From Massilia sp. 9096 (lineage in GTDB: Bacteria > Pseudomonadota > Gammaproteobacteria > Burkholderiales > Burkholderiaceae_D): a stretch of DNA of 64,000 nucleotides. The first letter of the stretch is position 1; each line of letters opens with the position of its first letter. Below the pieces are notes generated by a model. The model was not told the origin of the DNA, made no database searches, and saw only the letters and a list, made by a program, of their open reading frames with translations. This document shows positions 26,900-37,000 of this stretch, piece after piece. The stretch spans positions 248,001-312,000 of the forward strand of contig NZ_JQNN01000001.1 of NCBI RefSeq assembly GCF_000745265.1. Direction: 5' to 3'. Made by a program: the position numbers and the translations under genes.

Positions 26900-27360
26900 T
26901 TTCGCCTCTGTGTCATTGCAGCGTTCAAACGCTACGCCAAATACTAAAGATGGTATGTTACCTGTATTTCCACAAGGAAATCTATCTTATTTCCACGGTG
27001 CTTCGTGAAAATTTAGTTCAAGGCCCGCAAGCTCTGTTTACAGTGGCGCCTCGGCAAGCCTGAACTAGTAACTGTTGTCGCGAAAGCAAAAGGGCGTAGT
27101 GGAGTTGCTACCGATATCAATATACGCGTGCTGTGCTTCACAGGTTGCACATTCGGGCGAGAAATCCGCGCAGTGAAGAAATGTGGTTTAGCTTGGGCTT
27201 GGGACGTCTGGACGCTCGACGGAAACGCTTAGTGGGCAGGGAAAGCGCTGTAGCCCTGTCCGCAGGCGTGATTTACCAGTGCACGCGTCAGCTAGGTCTT
27301 GCGACACGCCGGTTGGGCTAGTGACCAACACGTCCTGTTCGTCGGACAGCAATTGGCTTG
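26900..27360. other. Intergenic, probably decayed sequence
   Basis: About 460 bases. Open frames are short and show no motif or ribosome site. It sits between the Cys-rich repeat gene and the IstB fragment, and probably contains eroded mobile-element DNA. Confidence 0.4.
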
Positions 27361-27645
27361 TCAGCAGTCGTTCGAACAGTACCCTCTTAAGTCGACGCGC
27401 GTGGCGTAGTCCGTGTCTTCGGCAGCCATGTTGGGCTTTAGCTTGGCGCGCTCCAGGCGCAGGACCAGCGTCTTGCCACCGAGTTTGGTCGCCTTGTGGC
27501 CCACTGCCAGGTCAAGCCATTCTTCGAAGCCAAGACGGGCTAGGTCCAGCATGGGCTGTGCGGCGAAGGCGCGTGTCATGCCGAGCAGTTTCAGCAAGGT
27601 CAACTTGTCGTGGGTTTGGGTGATGCAACACGGGTCATCCTCCAT
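27361..27645 (-). pseudogene. IS21-type IstB helper ATPase remnant (N-terminal part only)
   Basis: About 94 codons: THDKLTLLKLLGMTRAFAAQ, then RLGFEEWLDLAVGHKATK, LVLRLERAKLKPNMAAEDTD and YATRVDL, a recognisable but diverged IstB N-terminal domain (usual form LSFEERLGLLVD...RAKLR...EDIDYR.PRGLD). The P-loop ATPase domain that should follow is missing; the frame becomes unrelated after ATRVDL. No istA transposase is next to it. Confidence 0.75.
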
Positions 27646-27786
27646 GAAGCGATGAGGCTGTGTCTAAATACACCTTTGCTCCAAAAAACATTTCCACAAA
27701 GAAATTGTTGGGCTTATAATGTTGAGTGATGGCCGGTCAGCCAAAGATGTAACTTATAAATCAGCGCACTTGAGGATTGGATACAG

Positions 27787-27966
27787 ATGATTAATGTAAA
27801 GGTAAAGTACCAAATTAAGGTCAAAGGCAACTCCCTTATGACTGTCGGACCAACTACCATCCAAGCCAAAGCGAAAACAGAGAGCGCTGTGATGGAAGCG
27901 ATACGTAAACATGTTTATGCGGAAACTCGTCCTGTTGAGAGTATTGTGATACTTAGTATCCTTTAA
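27787..27966 (+). CDS. Small hypothetical protein, 59 aa
   Basis: A short frame from ATG 27787 reading MINVKVKYQIKVKGNSLMTV, then GPTTIQAKAKTESAVMEAIR, KHVYAETRPVESIVILSIL. The alternating beta strands and one helix look protein-like rather than random. GAGG lies 11 bases before the ATG. It has low G+C, with two further small ORFs on the same strand downstream. Function unknown. Confidence 0.5.
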   Translation: MINVKVKYQIKVKGNSLMTVGPTTIQAKAKTESAVMEAIRKHVYAETRPVESIVILSIL

Positions 27967-28019
27967 GCGTTGAAGTGCTAATTATTAAATAGCTCCCATA
28001 ACTATTAATTAAGCCAGAT

Positions 28020-28250
28020 ATGGCAAAACTTACCTTAAAAATCAGGCAGGATATTGAAGTAAATAAGATTGACAGCGTACTCGAAGTTTCTGGGAACGCT
28101 GGTAAATTGGGTGACCTTGCATTCAGTAAGGGAGGCGTTGACTGGTGGCCGGCCGATAGTAAGGTGAACTGTCAATCTTTTACATGGGCCCAATTGGCTG
28201 GGTTACTGACCGCTAACGGTACTAAAAAGCGGAAGGACAAACCTAAGTGA
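28020..28250 (+). CDS. Small hypothetical protein, 76 aa
   Basis: MAKLTLKIRQDIEVNKIDSV, then LEVSGNAGKLGDLAFSKGGV, DWWPADSKVNCQSFTWAQLA and a basic tail (GTKKRKDKPK). The sequence suggests a small beta-rich domain; I recall similar short proteins in mobile islands but no function. It lies 53 bases after the 59-residue gene on the same strand and may be cotranscribed. No strong ribosome site. Confidence 0.55.
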   Translation: MAKLTLKIRQDIEVNKIDSVLEVSGNAGKLGDLAFSKGGVDWWPADSKVNCQSFTWAQLAGLLTANGTKKRKDKPK

Positions 28251-28255
28251 CTTAA

Positions 28256-28474
28256 AAAGCGGGCTGCTATAGAGCAGTCAGAGATTTGAACAGCGACAAC
28301 AAAGTAGATTACGAAGATGCAAAAATCACTATCAAGCTCTGCGAGGTTGCTGGGGCCACCGCTGCAGAGCTTGGCCAACTGGACAGAAATGCCCTTCAAT
28401 CTTCACTCGTCACGGATGCAACTGCCGGGGCCGTCGTGTGCGGCGTCACGTGTCCATTATTCGGATTCCGATAA
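28256..28474 (+). pseudogene. Fragment with an EF-hand-like loop, probably 5'-truncated
   Basis: The frame reads RAVRDLNSDNKVDYEDAKIT then LCEVAGATAAELGQLDRNAL and a small Ala/Gly/Cys-rich end. DLNSDNKVDYED fits an EF-hand/dockerin-type calcium loop. The only available start (TTG 28286) would remove the first Asp of that loop, so the 5' end is probably lost or frame-shifted; the 3' end also stops early after a short hydrophobic stretch. I treat it as a decayed gene. Confidence 0.4.
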
Positions 28475-28563
28475 TAAGCACTATGACCTGCACAACGGTT
28501 GGTGCCGCTCGGTGTCTACAAAGTATCGGGAAGAAGTGAACTGCCGTTTTGCGGACTTCTGAC

Positions 28564-29433
28564 GTGGAAAGCGCAGTAGCAGTCCTTCAGCATGAAGTGC
28601 AACGCAAGCTCGGCTGCTGCATGCTACGCCTGCAGCAGTACGAGCGTCTCCTGAAGGCAGTCCTCCCAAGTATGGCCGTCGCGGGTCCGCCTGAGCAACT
28701 CCAAGCTGTGCAGGGCAAGCAAGCGCTCAGCATGCGTAACAGGACTTTAGGTTCGTTAGTAGGAATGTTCACCGAGCAGCACCTGACTGCGGCCTCGGCA
28801 GACATCCAAGTCGGACCAGATGAGGACACAGGTGCCAACGGCCAGACTTCTGATGCGTCCTGGGCCAGCATACGCTTCACAATCTCGATGTCGCCTGAGC
28901 GTCACGCGCAAACCAAGGCGGGACTTGTTGAACTCGTTAATTTGCGCAACGACTTAGTCCACCACCTCATCGAACGTTTCGACATTTCCGACGCAAGTGG
29001 CTGCCGTGCCGCATCCAGCCACTTGGACAGCTGTTACCAGCGAATTGATGGCCACTGCCAGCTCCTGAAAACTTGGGCTAGTAACTTAGGTGAGTTCAGG
29101 ACGCGCGTCTCTTCACTCGTACAGTCAAAGGCTTTTGAAGATGCCTTCGTACACGGCGCCAACCCCGACGGCTCGGTATGTTGGACAAGGAGCTCGATAG
29201 TTGAATGTCTGCGCAACGCAGAGGCAGCTTACCAAACCGACGGCTGGACGCCGCTTGATGCTGCGATAACGTTCATTTCGAAGGAACACCGAGACCAGAC
29301 ACCTAGAAAATATGGCTGCAGGACTTGGCGACAGGTCTTGAAGAAATCAGGGCTGTTTGAACTCCGGAGCAGCGCCAGTCCAGTTGGCAAAAGAGGACAG
29401 ACTTGGTATCGCAGTCAAACGGCGCCACGCTGA
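28564..29433 (+). CDS. HEPN-like/OST-HTH (LOTUS) domain protein, putative RNA-targeting factor
   Basis: 289 residues from GTG 28564 (VESAVAVLQHEVQRKLGCCM). The N-terminal ~200 residues are helical and contain LVNLRNDLVHHLIERF, in which R128-N-x3-H133 fits the HEPN RNase signature (R[N/H/D]x3-5H). The C-terminus (~225-285) matches an OST-HTH/LOTUS RNA-binding domain: GWTPLDAAITFISKEHRDQT, KYGCRTWRQVLKKSGLFELR, GQTWYRS. OST-HTH domains bind RNA, including G-rich RNA. Together they suggest a single-chain RNA-targeting protein, perhaps a nuclease. The HEPN call rests on one motif and is inference; the OST-HTH call is firmer. It stands alone in the island. Confidence 0.7.
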   Translation: MESAVAVLQHEVQRKLGCCMLRLQQYERLLKAVLPSMAVAGPPEQLQAVQGKQALSMRNRTLGSLVGMFTEQHLTAASADIQVGPDEDTGANGQTSDASWASIRFTISMSPERHAQTKAGLVELVNLRNDLVHHLIERFDISDASGCRAASSHLDSCYQRIDGHCQLLKTWASNLGEFRTRVSSLVQSKAFEDAFVHGANPDGSVCWTRSSIVECLRNAEAAYQTDGWTPLDAAITFISKEHRDQTPRKYGCRTWRQVLKKSGLFELRSSASPVGKRGQTWYRSQTAPR

Positions 29434-29540
29434 GACTAGCAACGACTATCGCCGCGGACCACCTAATTAGCTGCCTCAGATTTTGTCGTACGTTTTTAAA
29501 ATTGAATCGCCAGTTCCGTGGTACTTAATATCTGATTCGA

Positions 29541-30239
29541 ATGACCAACATGACTTCGAGCACAATGTACGACCAGCAGTTTTCCCGAATTGGTCACTTT
29601 CAACTGTACCCTGAGTTATACCCTTGGGTCGGCCAATCCTTTCATAAGCATTGCCTTCGGATTCTCGTGCTAGGGGAGAGCCACTACTTGGACCGGGCCA
29701 GCGACTATCATCACGATGCTGCCGGGTGGTATGCCGGCATTGACATCCAAGGGAAACCCGACAGGACTTGGACAATCACGCGCAATATTGTCGCCAACGG
29801 TCTCGCAAATCAGTGGAAGGAGAAGTCGAAAACCATTTATCGCAACATCGAAGCCGCTGCAGTTGATGCCGGCGTTGGCACATCAAAGGCAGACTCTCCT
29901 TTTCACAGCATGGCCTTCATGAACTACTTCCAGCGACCAGCGCAAGTCTCGGGGAAATCTATTGTGGTTTCGGCGCTCGATAAAAGCCATAGTTCGATGG
30001 TGTTGAACACTGTCCTGGAGATTCTAAGTCCGCAGATTGTCATTTTTTGTAGCGTCCTGGCATGGAGAGCCGCAAGGGAGTCAGTTCAAGGACACCAACA
30101 CATTCGATTCGCTTTTACGCCGCATCCAGCTACTCGTTGGTGGCACACTCCCATGCGCAAGTACAAGCACAAGAGTGGTCGGCAAATCTTCATCGAGGCT
30201 TTGCAAACGGACTGCCGAATTGCCGGAAGACCAGCGTAG
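29541..30239 (+). CDS. Conserved hypothetical protein, 232 aa
   Basis: A soluble protein starting MTNMTSSTMYDQQFSRIGHF. HCLRILVLGESHYLDRASDY (~residues 38-57) is a strand followed by a GESHY turn, and FAFTPHPATRWWHTPMRK near the C-terminus gives a His-Pro motif. A central strand VLEILSPQIVIFCSVLAW precedes it. The layout (an early G-E-S turn and a late H-P) faintly recalls uracil-DNA-glycosylase-fold proteins, but I cannot assign it. There are several in-frame ATGs near the start. No operon partner is obvious. Confidence 0.6.
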   Translation: MTNMTSSTMYDQQFSRIGHFQLYPELYPWVGQSFHKHCLRILVLGESHYLDRASDYHHDAAGWYAGIDIQGKPDRTWTITRNIVANGLANQWKEKSKTIYRNIEAAAVDAGVGTSKADSPFHSMAFMNYFQRPAQVSGKSIVVSALDKSHSSMVLNTVLEILSPQIVIFCSVLAWRAARESVQGHQHIRFAFTPHPATRWWHTPMRKYKHKSGRQIFIEALQTDCRIAGRPA

Positions 30240-30426
30240 GGGCTTTTGGAACAGTCAAGTCAATTAGAAATTTTGATGACGGGCCCCTTTGCATATTACG
30301 TGGCGACGAGCCCTCACCAAAGCTGGGCAGTTGGAGCTTCGGAGCGCCGCGATTCCCGGTGGGACGGGGGTGACTCACTATCAGCTGTGCTAAAAGTCGG
30401 CACTCGAGGCGAAGCAAGTCGTCAGT

Positions 30427-31125
30427 ATGAATAAACTTCAACCAGGCAAACGCCCAGCCTTCGAAAGCTCTTCAATGGCTTCAAATACTCTACACAACCG
30501 AGTCGACCCTTGGGGCCGATTGTGCGCAGTCCCATCTAGGGGAACCCTGATGGGAAACCGTGGCATCCTTCACGATGATGAAAACAGAATCGTTAGGCCT
30601 TGGGCTCACAAGGGGTGGGTAACCTGCCTGCTTGAGTTCAAAGGTATCAAGCGGCCGAAGCCGTTTTCGAAAGGGAATTACTCCGAGCTTTTTTTCCTCG
30701 ACGAAGCGACAGCCTTTGCGGCGGGACATCGGCCGTGCGCGTACTGCCAGCGGGTGCGGCACTTAGAGTTTAAGGACGCGTGGCTACGCTCGAACGTCGA
30801 GCCAGAACATCGCGCCTCGACCTCTATGCCCGATATTGACAAAGTCCTGCATGCTGAGCGTGCAATTTCTGGCGGTGGCAAAGGGACGTACGATGCACCG
30901 CTGGCTGAGCTGCCCCAAGGTGCGATTTTCGAGCACGAAGAAATTGCCTACCTTGTCGCTACGGATAGTTATCTGCCTTGGTCGTTCGAAGGGTACGGCA
31001 CACCGTATCGTATTGACCCGAGAGCAACTGTGAAAGTACTCACGCCGCGCTCTGTCGTTCGAGCCTTTACAGAAGGCTTTATGCCGAAACTTCACCCGTC
31101 CGCAACTGCAGCAGCGTTCTTGTAA
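30427..31125 (+). CDS. Conserved protein of unknown function with GHRPCAYCQR motif
   Basis: 232 residues; ATG 30475 (MASNTLHNRVDPWGRL) is an equally good start because similarity to known homologues, as I recall them, begins there. Conserved blocks: VDPWGRLCAVPSRGTLMGNR, GILHDDENRIVRPWAHKGWV, LLEFKGIKRPKPFSKG, YSELFFLDEATAFAAGHRPC, AYCQRVRHLEFKDAW. The C-x2-C in GHRPCAYCQR may bind zinc. Homologues are widespread in bacteria but, as far as I know, uncharacterised. It lies 187 bases after the previous gene and 123 bases before hsdM. Confidence 0.7.
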   Translation: MNKLQPGKRPAFESSSMASNTLHNRVDPWGRLCAVPSRGTLMGNRGILHDDENRIVRPWAHKGWVTCLLEFKGIKRPKPFSKGNYSELFFLDEATAFAAGHRPCAYCQRVRHLEFKDAWLRSNVEPEHRASTSMPDIDKVLHAERAISGGGKGTYDAPLAELPQGAIFEHEEIAYLVATDSYLPWSFEGYGTPYRIDPRATVKVLTPRSVVRAFTEGFMPKLHPSATAAAFL

Positions 31126-31248
31126 CTACAAGCACACCTTGGGGTCAGACGCGTCGCAGACTGGCACCTCCTCTCAACAATGCTGTTTCCAAAAAGAACA
31201 AAATACCAGTCATAATCAGGTCTTCTGCACCACGGTTAAGAATTCCAA

Positions 31249-32802
31249 ATGCTTGACGATATCAAGAAAACACTATGGGCGACGGCTGACAAGCTGCGCG
31301 CGAACATGGACGCGGCCGAGTACAAGCACCTCGTCCTCGGCCTCATTTTTGTGAAGTACATCTCCGACACCTTCGACGCACGTCGCGTCGAGCTGACGAA
31401 GCGGTTTGCCGACGAGTCTGATGAGTACTTCTTGCATGACTCCGATGCCGAGCTGGTTGCAGAGGAGCTGGAAGACCGCGACTACTACAAAGCGGCCAAC
31501 GTGTTCTGGGTGCCCGAAGCAGCACGATGGGAGGCGTTGCGCTCGGCAGCTAAGCAGGTAGACATCGGCAAGCGCATTGACGAAGCGCTGACCTTGATAG
31601 AAGCAGAAAACCCCAAGCTCAAAGGGATTCTGGACAAGCGCTATGCGCGGGCGCAGCTTCCGGACGGGAAGCTGGGCGAGCTAGTCGATTTGATTTCCAC
31701 CATCGGTTTTGGTGACAACCCCAACGTTGCTCGCGACGTCCTGGGGCAGGTGTACGAGTACTTCCTCGGCATGTTTGCAAGCGCCGAGGGCAAACGCGGC
31801 GGGCAGTTCTACACTCCCGCAAGTATCGTGAAGACCTTGGTCGCCATCCTCAATCCGCACAGCGGCCAGGTATACGACCCCTGCTGCGGGTCGGGCGGCA
31901 TGTTCGTGCAGTCCGAAAAATTCATAGAGGCTCACGGCGGGAAGCTAGGTGACGTGTCTATTTACGGGCAGGAGGCCAATCCTACGACTTGGCGCTTGGC
32001 TGCAATGAACTTGGCCATCCGCGGGATTGACTTCAATCTTGGTAGAGAGCCAGCAGACACATTCACACGTAATCAGCACCCAGACCTACGGGCGGACTTC
32101 ATCTTGGCCAACCCACCGTTCAACATCAGTGATTGGTGGCACGGCAGCCTGACTGGTGACCCTCGGTGGCTCTACGGGGACCCGCCGCAAGGCAACGCGA
32201 ACTATGCTTGGTTGCAGCACATGCTGTACCACCTCAAGCCGACCGGGCGTGCCGGCATCGTGCTGGCGAACGGTTCCATGAGCTCCAGTCAGAACAATGA
32301 AGGCGTGATTCGTGCTGCGATGGTCGATGCCGATGTCGTCGAAGTGATGGTAGCGCTGCCAGGCCAGTTGTTCTTCAATACACAGATTCCAGCTTGTTTG
32401 TGGTTCTTAGTCAAGAAGAAGACCCATCGTAAGGGCAAGGTGCTGTTCATTGATGCCCGTAAGGTCGCTACGATGATTAGTCGTGTCCAGTCCGAGCTGA
32501 GCGACGAGGTGATTGAGCGCATTGCGAACGTTGTTGCGGCTTGGCGCGGTGAACCGGATGCGGATGAATACCAGGATGTTGCCGGCTTCTGCCGCAGCGT
32601 CAAACTGTCCGAAATTGCTGAGCACGGCCACGTGCTTACGCCTGGTCGCTATGTCGGCGCGGAAGAAGTCGATGACAACGATGAGGACTTCGCTACCAAG
32701 ATGCGGCAGCTTACTGAGAAGCTGGGCGAGCAGATGGCTAAAGGAGCGGAGCTGGACCAGTTGATTCGCAAAAAGCTAGGGGTGGTCGGCTATGAGTTCT
32801 GA
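31249..32802 (+). CDS. hsdM: Type I restriction-modification N6-adenine methyltransferase HsdM
   Basis: 517 residues, full length. The N-terminal HsdM_N helical domain (MLDDIKKTLWATADKLRANM, HLVLGLIFVKYISDTFD) is followed by the methylase domain with SAM motif I DPCCGSGGMF (~210-219) and catalytic motif IV NPPFNISDWW (~288-297). LGQVYEYFLGMFA and GGQFYTPASIVKTL are family blocks. It methylates adenine in the bipartite site chosen by HsdS, and is required for both modification and restriction. It overlaps hsdS by 11 bases; no strong ribosome site precedes the ATG. Confidence 0.97.
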   Translation: MLDDIKKTLWATADKLRANMDAAEYKHLVLGLIFVKYISDTFDARRVELTKRFADESDEYFLHDSDAELVAEELEDRDYYKAANVFWVPEAARWEALRSAAKQVDIGKRIDEALTLIEAENPKLKGILDKRYARAQLPDGKLGELVDLISTIGFGDNPNVARDVLGQVYEYFLGMFASAEGKRGGQFYTPASIVKTLVAILNPHSGQVYDPCCGSGGMFVQSEKFIEAHGGKLGDVSIYGQEANPTTWRLAAMNLAIRGIDFNLGREPADTFTRNQHPDLRADFILANPPFNISDWWHGSLTGDPRWLYGDPPQGNANYAWLQHMLYHLKPTGRAGIVLANGSMSSSQNNEGVIRAAMVDADVVEVMVALPGQLFFNTQIPACLWFLVKKKTHRKGKVLFIDARKVATMISRVQSELSDEVIERIANVVAAWRGEPDADEYQDVAGFCRSVKLSEIAEHGHVLTPGRYVGAEEVDDNDEDFATKMRQLTEKLGEQMAKGAELDQLIRKKLGVVGYEF

Positions 32803-34009
32803 GTGGACCAGCGGCAAGCTCGGCGACTTCATAGAGCTAAAGCGCGGGTACGACCTCCCGCAAGCAAAACGTCTAAAGGGTTCAGTCCCCCTCGTTTCCT
32901 CATCTGGCATAAGTGACGAGCACAATGTCGCGATGGTTAAAGGGCCTGGCGTTATAACCGGACGATACGGAACAATTGGTCAAGTATTCTATGTTGAGGA
33001 TGACTTTTGGCCTCTCAACACTACTTTGTATGTTCGTGACTTCAAGGGAAACCATCCGAAGTTCATTCAATACTTTTTGAGGACCATCGATTTTCAAGCT
33101 TACTCTGACAAAGCAGCGGTTCCTGGCATAAATAGGAATCACCTGCACGAAGCGTTAGTGGTGATGCCATCCCTAACCGAGCAAGAGAATATTGCACAGT
33201 TTCTAGGCGCGCTGGACGACCGCATTTCCCTTCTAGGTGAAATCAACACCACGCTCGAATCCATCGCCCAAGCCTTGTTCAAGTCTTGGTTTGTCGATTT
33301 CGACCCGGTTCACGCCAAGGTGGAAGGTCGCGTTCCTGAAGGCATGGATGAGGCTACGGCAGCGTTGTTTCCAGATGGGTTCGCGGAGTCGGAAGTGGGG
33401 CAAGTGCCACAGGAATGGAGTGTAGTGTCGCTATCAACGCTAATGGACATTGCTGGCGGTACGCAACCCCCAGCGAATGAATTCATTGGGAATATGCGAG
33501 ACGGCTATGTTCGACTTATTCAAATTCGGGACTATGAAACCGACGCGCATCTTACATATGTTCCGTTGACGCCGAAGTTGAAAACTACGTCAAGAGAAGA
33601 CGTGATGATTGCAAGGTATGGTGCGTCGGTGGGGAGAATCTGCTGGGGGCTTGAAGGCGCATATAACGTTGCATTGGTGCGAGTAGTTTGTGAATTGCAG
33701 GCTCGCGAGTTCCTTCGAACATATTTGATGTCAAATGTTTTCCAAGCTAGGCTAGCCGCCCTAAGTGGCAGAAGTGCCCAAGCAGGGTTTAACAAGGGCG
33801 ATATTGCAAGTTTCAAGCTGGTCTCACCGACAAAAGAATTGCTAGCAGCTTACCATCGCGCCGTCTGGCCTATGCGGGAAACTATTTTGCACAACAGACA
33901 GCGTGTCGGAATCCTGTGTACTCTGCGCGACACACTACTGCCTCGTCTCATTTCTGGCCAGTTGCGCATCTCCGAAGCAGAAGCACAAATTGACGCTCTT
34001 GCAGCCTAA
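32792..34009 (+). CDS. hsdS: Type I restriction-modification specificity subunit HsdS
   Basis: 405 residues with two target-recognition domains separated by conserved helices. TRD1 ends with NRNHLHEALVVMPSLTEQEN; the central helix follows (FLGALDDRISLLGEINTTLE, ALFKSWFVDFDPVHAKVEGR). TRD2 starts VPQEWSVVSLSTLMDIAGGT and ends FNKGDIASFKLVSPTKELLA with the distal helix LRDTLLPRLISGQLRI. Each TRD reads one half of the bipartite site, and the helices set the spacer. The start overlaps the end of hsdM, and hsdR begins 9 bases after its stop. TRD sequences are the fast-evolving part, so the site cannot be predicted here. Confidence 0.95.
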   Translation: MSSEWTSGKLGDFIELKRGYDLPQAKRLKGSVPLVSSSGISDEHNVAMVKGPGVITGRYGTIGQVFYVEDDFWPLNTTLYVRDFKGNHPKFIQYFLRTIDFQAYSDKAAVPGINRNHLHEALVVMPSLTEQENIAQFLGALDDRISLLGEINTTLESIAQALFKSWFVDFDPVHAKVEGRVPEGMDEATAALFPDGFAESEVGQVPQEWSVVSLSTLMDIAGGTQPPANEFIGNMRDGYVRLIQIRDYETDAHLTYVPLTPKLKTTSREDVMIARYGASVGRICWGLEGAYNVALVRVVCELQAREFLRTYLMSNVFQARLAALSGRSAQAGFNKGDIASFKLVSPTKELLAAYHRAVWPMRETILHNRQRVGILCTLRDTLLPRLISGQLRISEAEAQIDALAA

Positions 34010-34018
34010 AGCGATACG

Positions 34019-37000
34019 ATGACCGAAGACCAACTCGAACAAGAAGTGGTAGGCTGGCTGCACGACGTCGGCTACATCAATCTCTATGGGCCCGATATCG
34101 CTCATGACGGCCTTCAGCCTGAGCGTATCAGCTACCAACAGGTTCAGTTGGTCTATCGCCTACGCGAAGCGATTCAGAAGCTAAACCCAACTATTCCGGT
34201 TAGTGCTCGGGAAGACGCGTTGAAGCAGGTTCTCGACTTGAGCATCCCGTCGTTGTTGTCGGCTAATCGGTATTTCCACAAGCTTCTGGTCGGTGGCGTA
34301 CCGGTCCAGTATCAACAGGACGGCGAATCAAGGGGCGACTTTGTGCGATTGATTGACTGGGCGAACCCTGAGCGCAACGAATGGCTGGCGGTGAACCAGT
34401 TTTCCATCAAAGGTTCGCACCATACCCGTCGTCCCGACATCGTCTTGTTCGTTAATGGTCTTCCTCTGGTGCTCATCGAGCTCAAGAACCCCGCTGACCA
34501 GAAGGCTGACATATGGAAGGCCTACGACCAGATACAGACGTACAAAGAGCAAATCCCGGATGTGTTCCAGTACAACGAAGTGCTCGTCATCTCCGATGGC
34601 ACCGAAGCACGCTTAGGTTCGTTGTCGGCCAGCGGCGAGCGCTTCATGGCCTGGCGCACCATTGATGGTGTGACTTTGGACCCGCTGGGCGAATTCAACG
34701 AGCTACAGACCCTGGTGCGCGGCGTGCTGGCGCCGGCCTACATCCTAGACTATCTTCGCTACTTCGTGCTTTTTGAAGATGACGGCCGCCTTGTCAAGAA
34801 GATTGCGGGCTACCACCAGTTTCACGCGGTGCGCTCAGCCATAGGTCATGTCGTAGCTGCGTCACGGCCTGGCGGTACGCGCAAAGGCGGCGTAGTTTGG
34901 CATACCCAAGGAAGCGGCAAGAGCATTACCATGACCTGCTTTGCAGCTCGTGTAATGCAAGAGCCCTTGCTGGAAAATCCGACCATTGTTGTCATCACTG
35001 ACCGCAATGACCTGGATGGGCAGCTCTTTGGCGTGTTTAGCCTAGCTCAGGACCTATTGCGAGAGCAGCCAGTGCAGGTTAGTACTCGCCAGGACCTGCG
35101 CGCCAAACTGGCGAATCGTCCGTCAGGCGGCATCGTGTTTGCCACTATCCAGAAATTCATGCCAGGGGAGGACGAGGACACATTCCCTGTACTTTCCGAC
35201 CGACACAACATTGTGGTGATTGCCGATGAAGCGCACCGAACTCAATACGGATTCGAGGCGAAGCTGAAAGGTAAACCCGGCCACGAAACGTACCAAGTTG
35301 GCTACGCTCAGCACCTGCGTGACGCACTTCCTAATGCCACGTTTGTGGCGTTTACCGGTACACCAGTCAGTAGCGAAGACCGCGATACCCGGGCAGTATT
35401 CGGGGACTACATCTCGGTGTACGACATGCAGCAGGCTAAGGAAGATGGCGCCACCATAGCCATTTACTACGAATCCCGTCTGGCTAAGCTAAAGCTGAAA
35501 GAAGAAGAGCTGCCGCACATTGACGACGAGGTCGACGAGCTAGCTGAGGACGAAGAGGAAAGCACCCAGTCCAAGTTGAAAAGTCGCTGGGCTGCGCTCG
35601 AGAAGGTCGTCGGGGCTGGGCCCCGGGTCGCCAGCGTGGCAGCTGACTTAGTTGCACACTTTGAAGAACGCAGTAAGGCCCAGTCAGGTAAAGCCATGGT
35701 GGTGGCGATGAGCCGTGACATCTGCGTGCATCTGTACGACGAGATTGTGAAGCTTCGTCCTGAGTGGAATGACAAAGACCCTGAAAAGGGCGCTGTCAAG
35801 ATTGTCATGACCGGCTCGGCAAGCGATAAAGCCTTGCTGCGTCCACACATCTACAACGGCCAGGTAAAGAAGCGCCTTGAGAAGCGGTTCAAAGACCCGG
35901 CGGACCCGCTGCGGTTGGTTATTGTCCGGGATATGTGGCTCACCGGCTTCGATGCCCCCTGCGTCCACACGCTGTATGTAGATAAGCCAATGAAGGGCCA
36001 TAACCTGATGCAGGCCATCGCCCGCGTGAATCGGGTATTCAAGGATAAGCAAGGCGGCCTTGTTGTCGACTACATCGGCATCGGCAACGAATTGAAGGCG
36101 GCGATGAAGGAGTACACGCAGTCGAGCGGCCGCGGGAAGCCAACCGTGGATGCTCGCGAGGCCTACAGTGTGCTGATGGAGAAGATGGATGTCCTCAGGG
36201 GGATGCTGCATGGCTTCGACTACAGCGACTTCCTGACGGCCGGGCATAAGGCGTTAGCAGGAGCTGCCAACCATGTGCTCGGCATCAAGGACGGCAAGAA
36301 GCGCTTCGCAGACACAGCTTTGGCAATGAGTAAGGCGTTTACCTTGTGCTGCACCTTGGATGAGGCCAAGGAAGTACGTGAGGAAGTTGCGTTCCTCCAA
36401 GGTGTGAAAGTCATTCTGACCAAGAAGGACCTTACTGCCCAGAAGAAGACTGATGAGCAACGCGAGCACGCCATTTGTCAGATTATCAATTCTGCTGTCG
36501 TGTCTGAGAGTGTGGTGGACATCTTTGATGCAGTTGGGCTGGAAAAGCCGAACATAGGACTGCTGTCGGACGAATTCCTAGCGCAGGTCAAGAATCTGCC
36601 CGAAAAGAACCTGGCGGTAGAGCTGCTGGAGCGTCTCTTAGAAGGTGAAATCAAGAGCCGCTTCGCCAGCAATCTGGTTCAGGAGAAGAAGTTCTCTGAA
36701 CTCCTTTCCAACGTGGTGACTCGCTACCAGAATCGTTCGATTGAAACGGCTCAGGTCATGCAAGAGCTGGTTGAGATGGCAAAGAAGTTCCGCGATGCCG
36801 CCAGTCGCGGAGAGCAACTAGGCCTAACAGACGATGAAGTCAAGTTTTACGATGTCTTGGCGACGAACGAATCTGCTGTTCAAGAGCTGACCGATGAGAC
36901 ACTGAAGAAGATTGCGCACGAACTCACTGAGAACCTCAGGAAGAACATCACCGTCGACTGGTCAGCGCGAGAGAGTGTTCGGGCTACTTTGCGTCTAATG

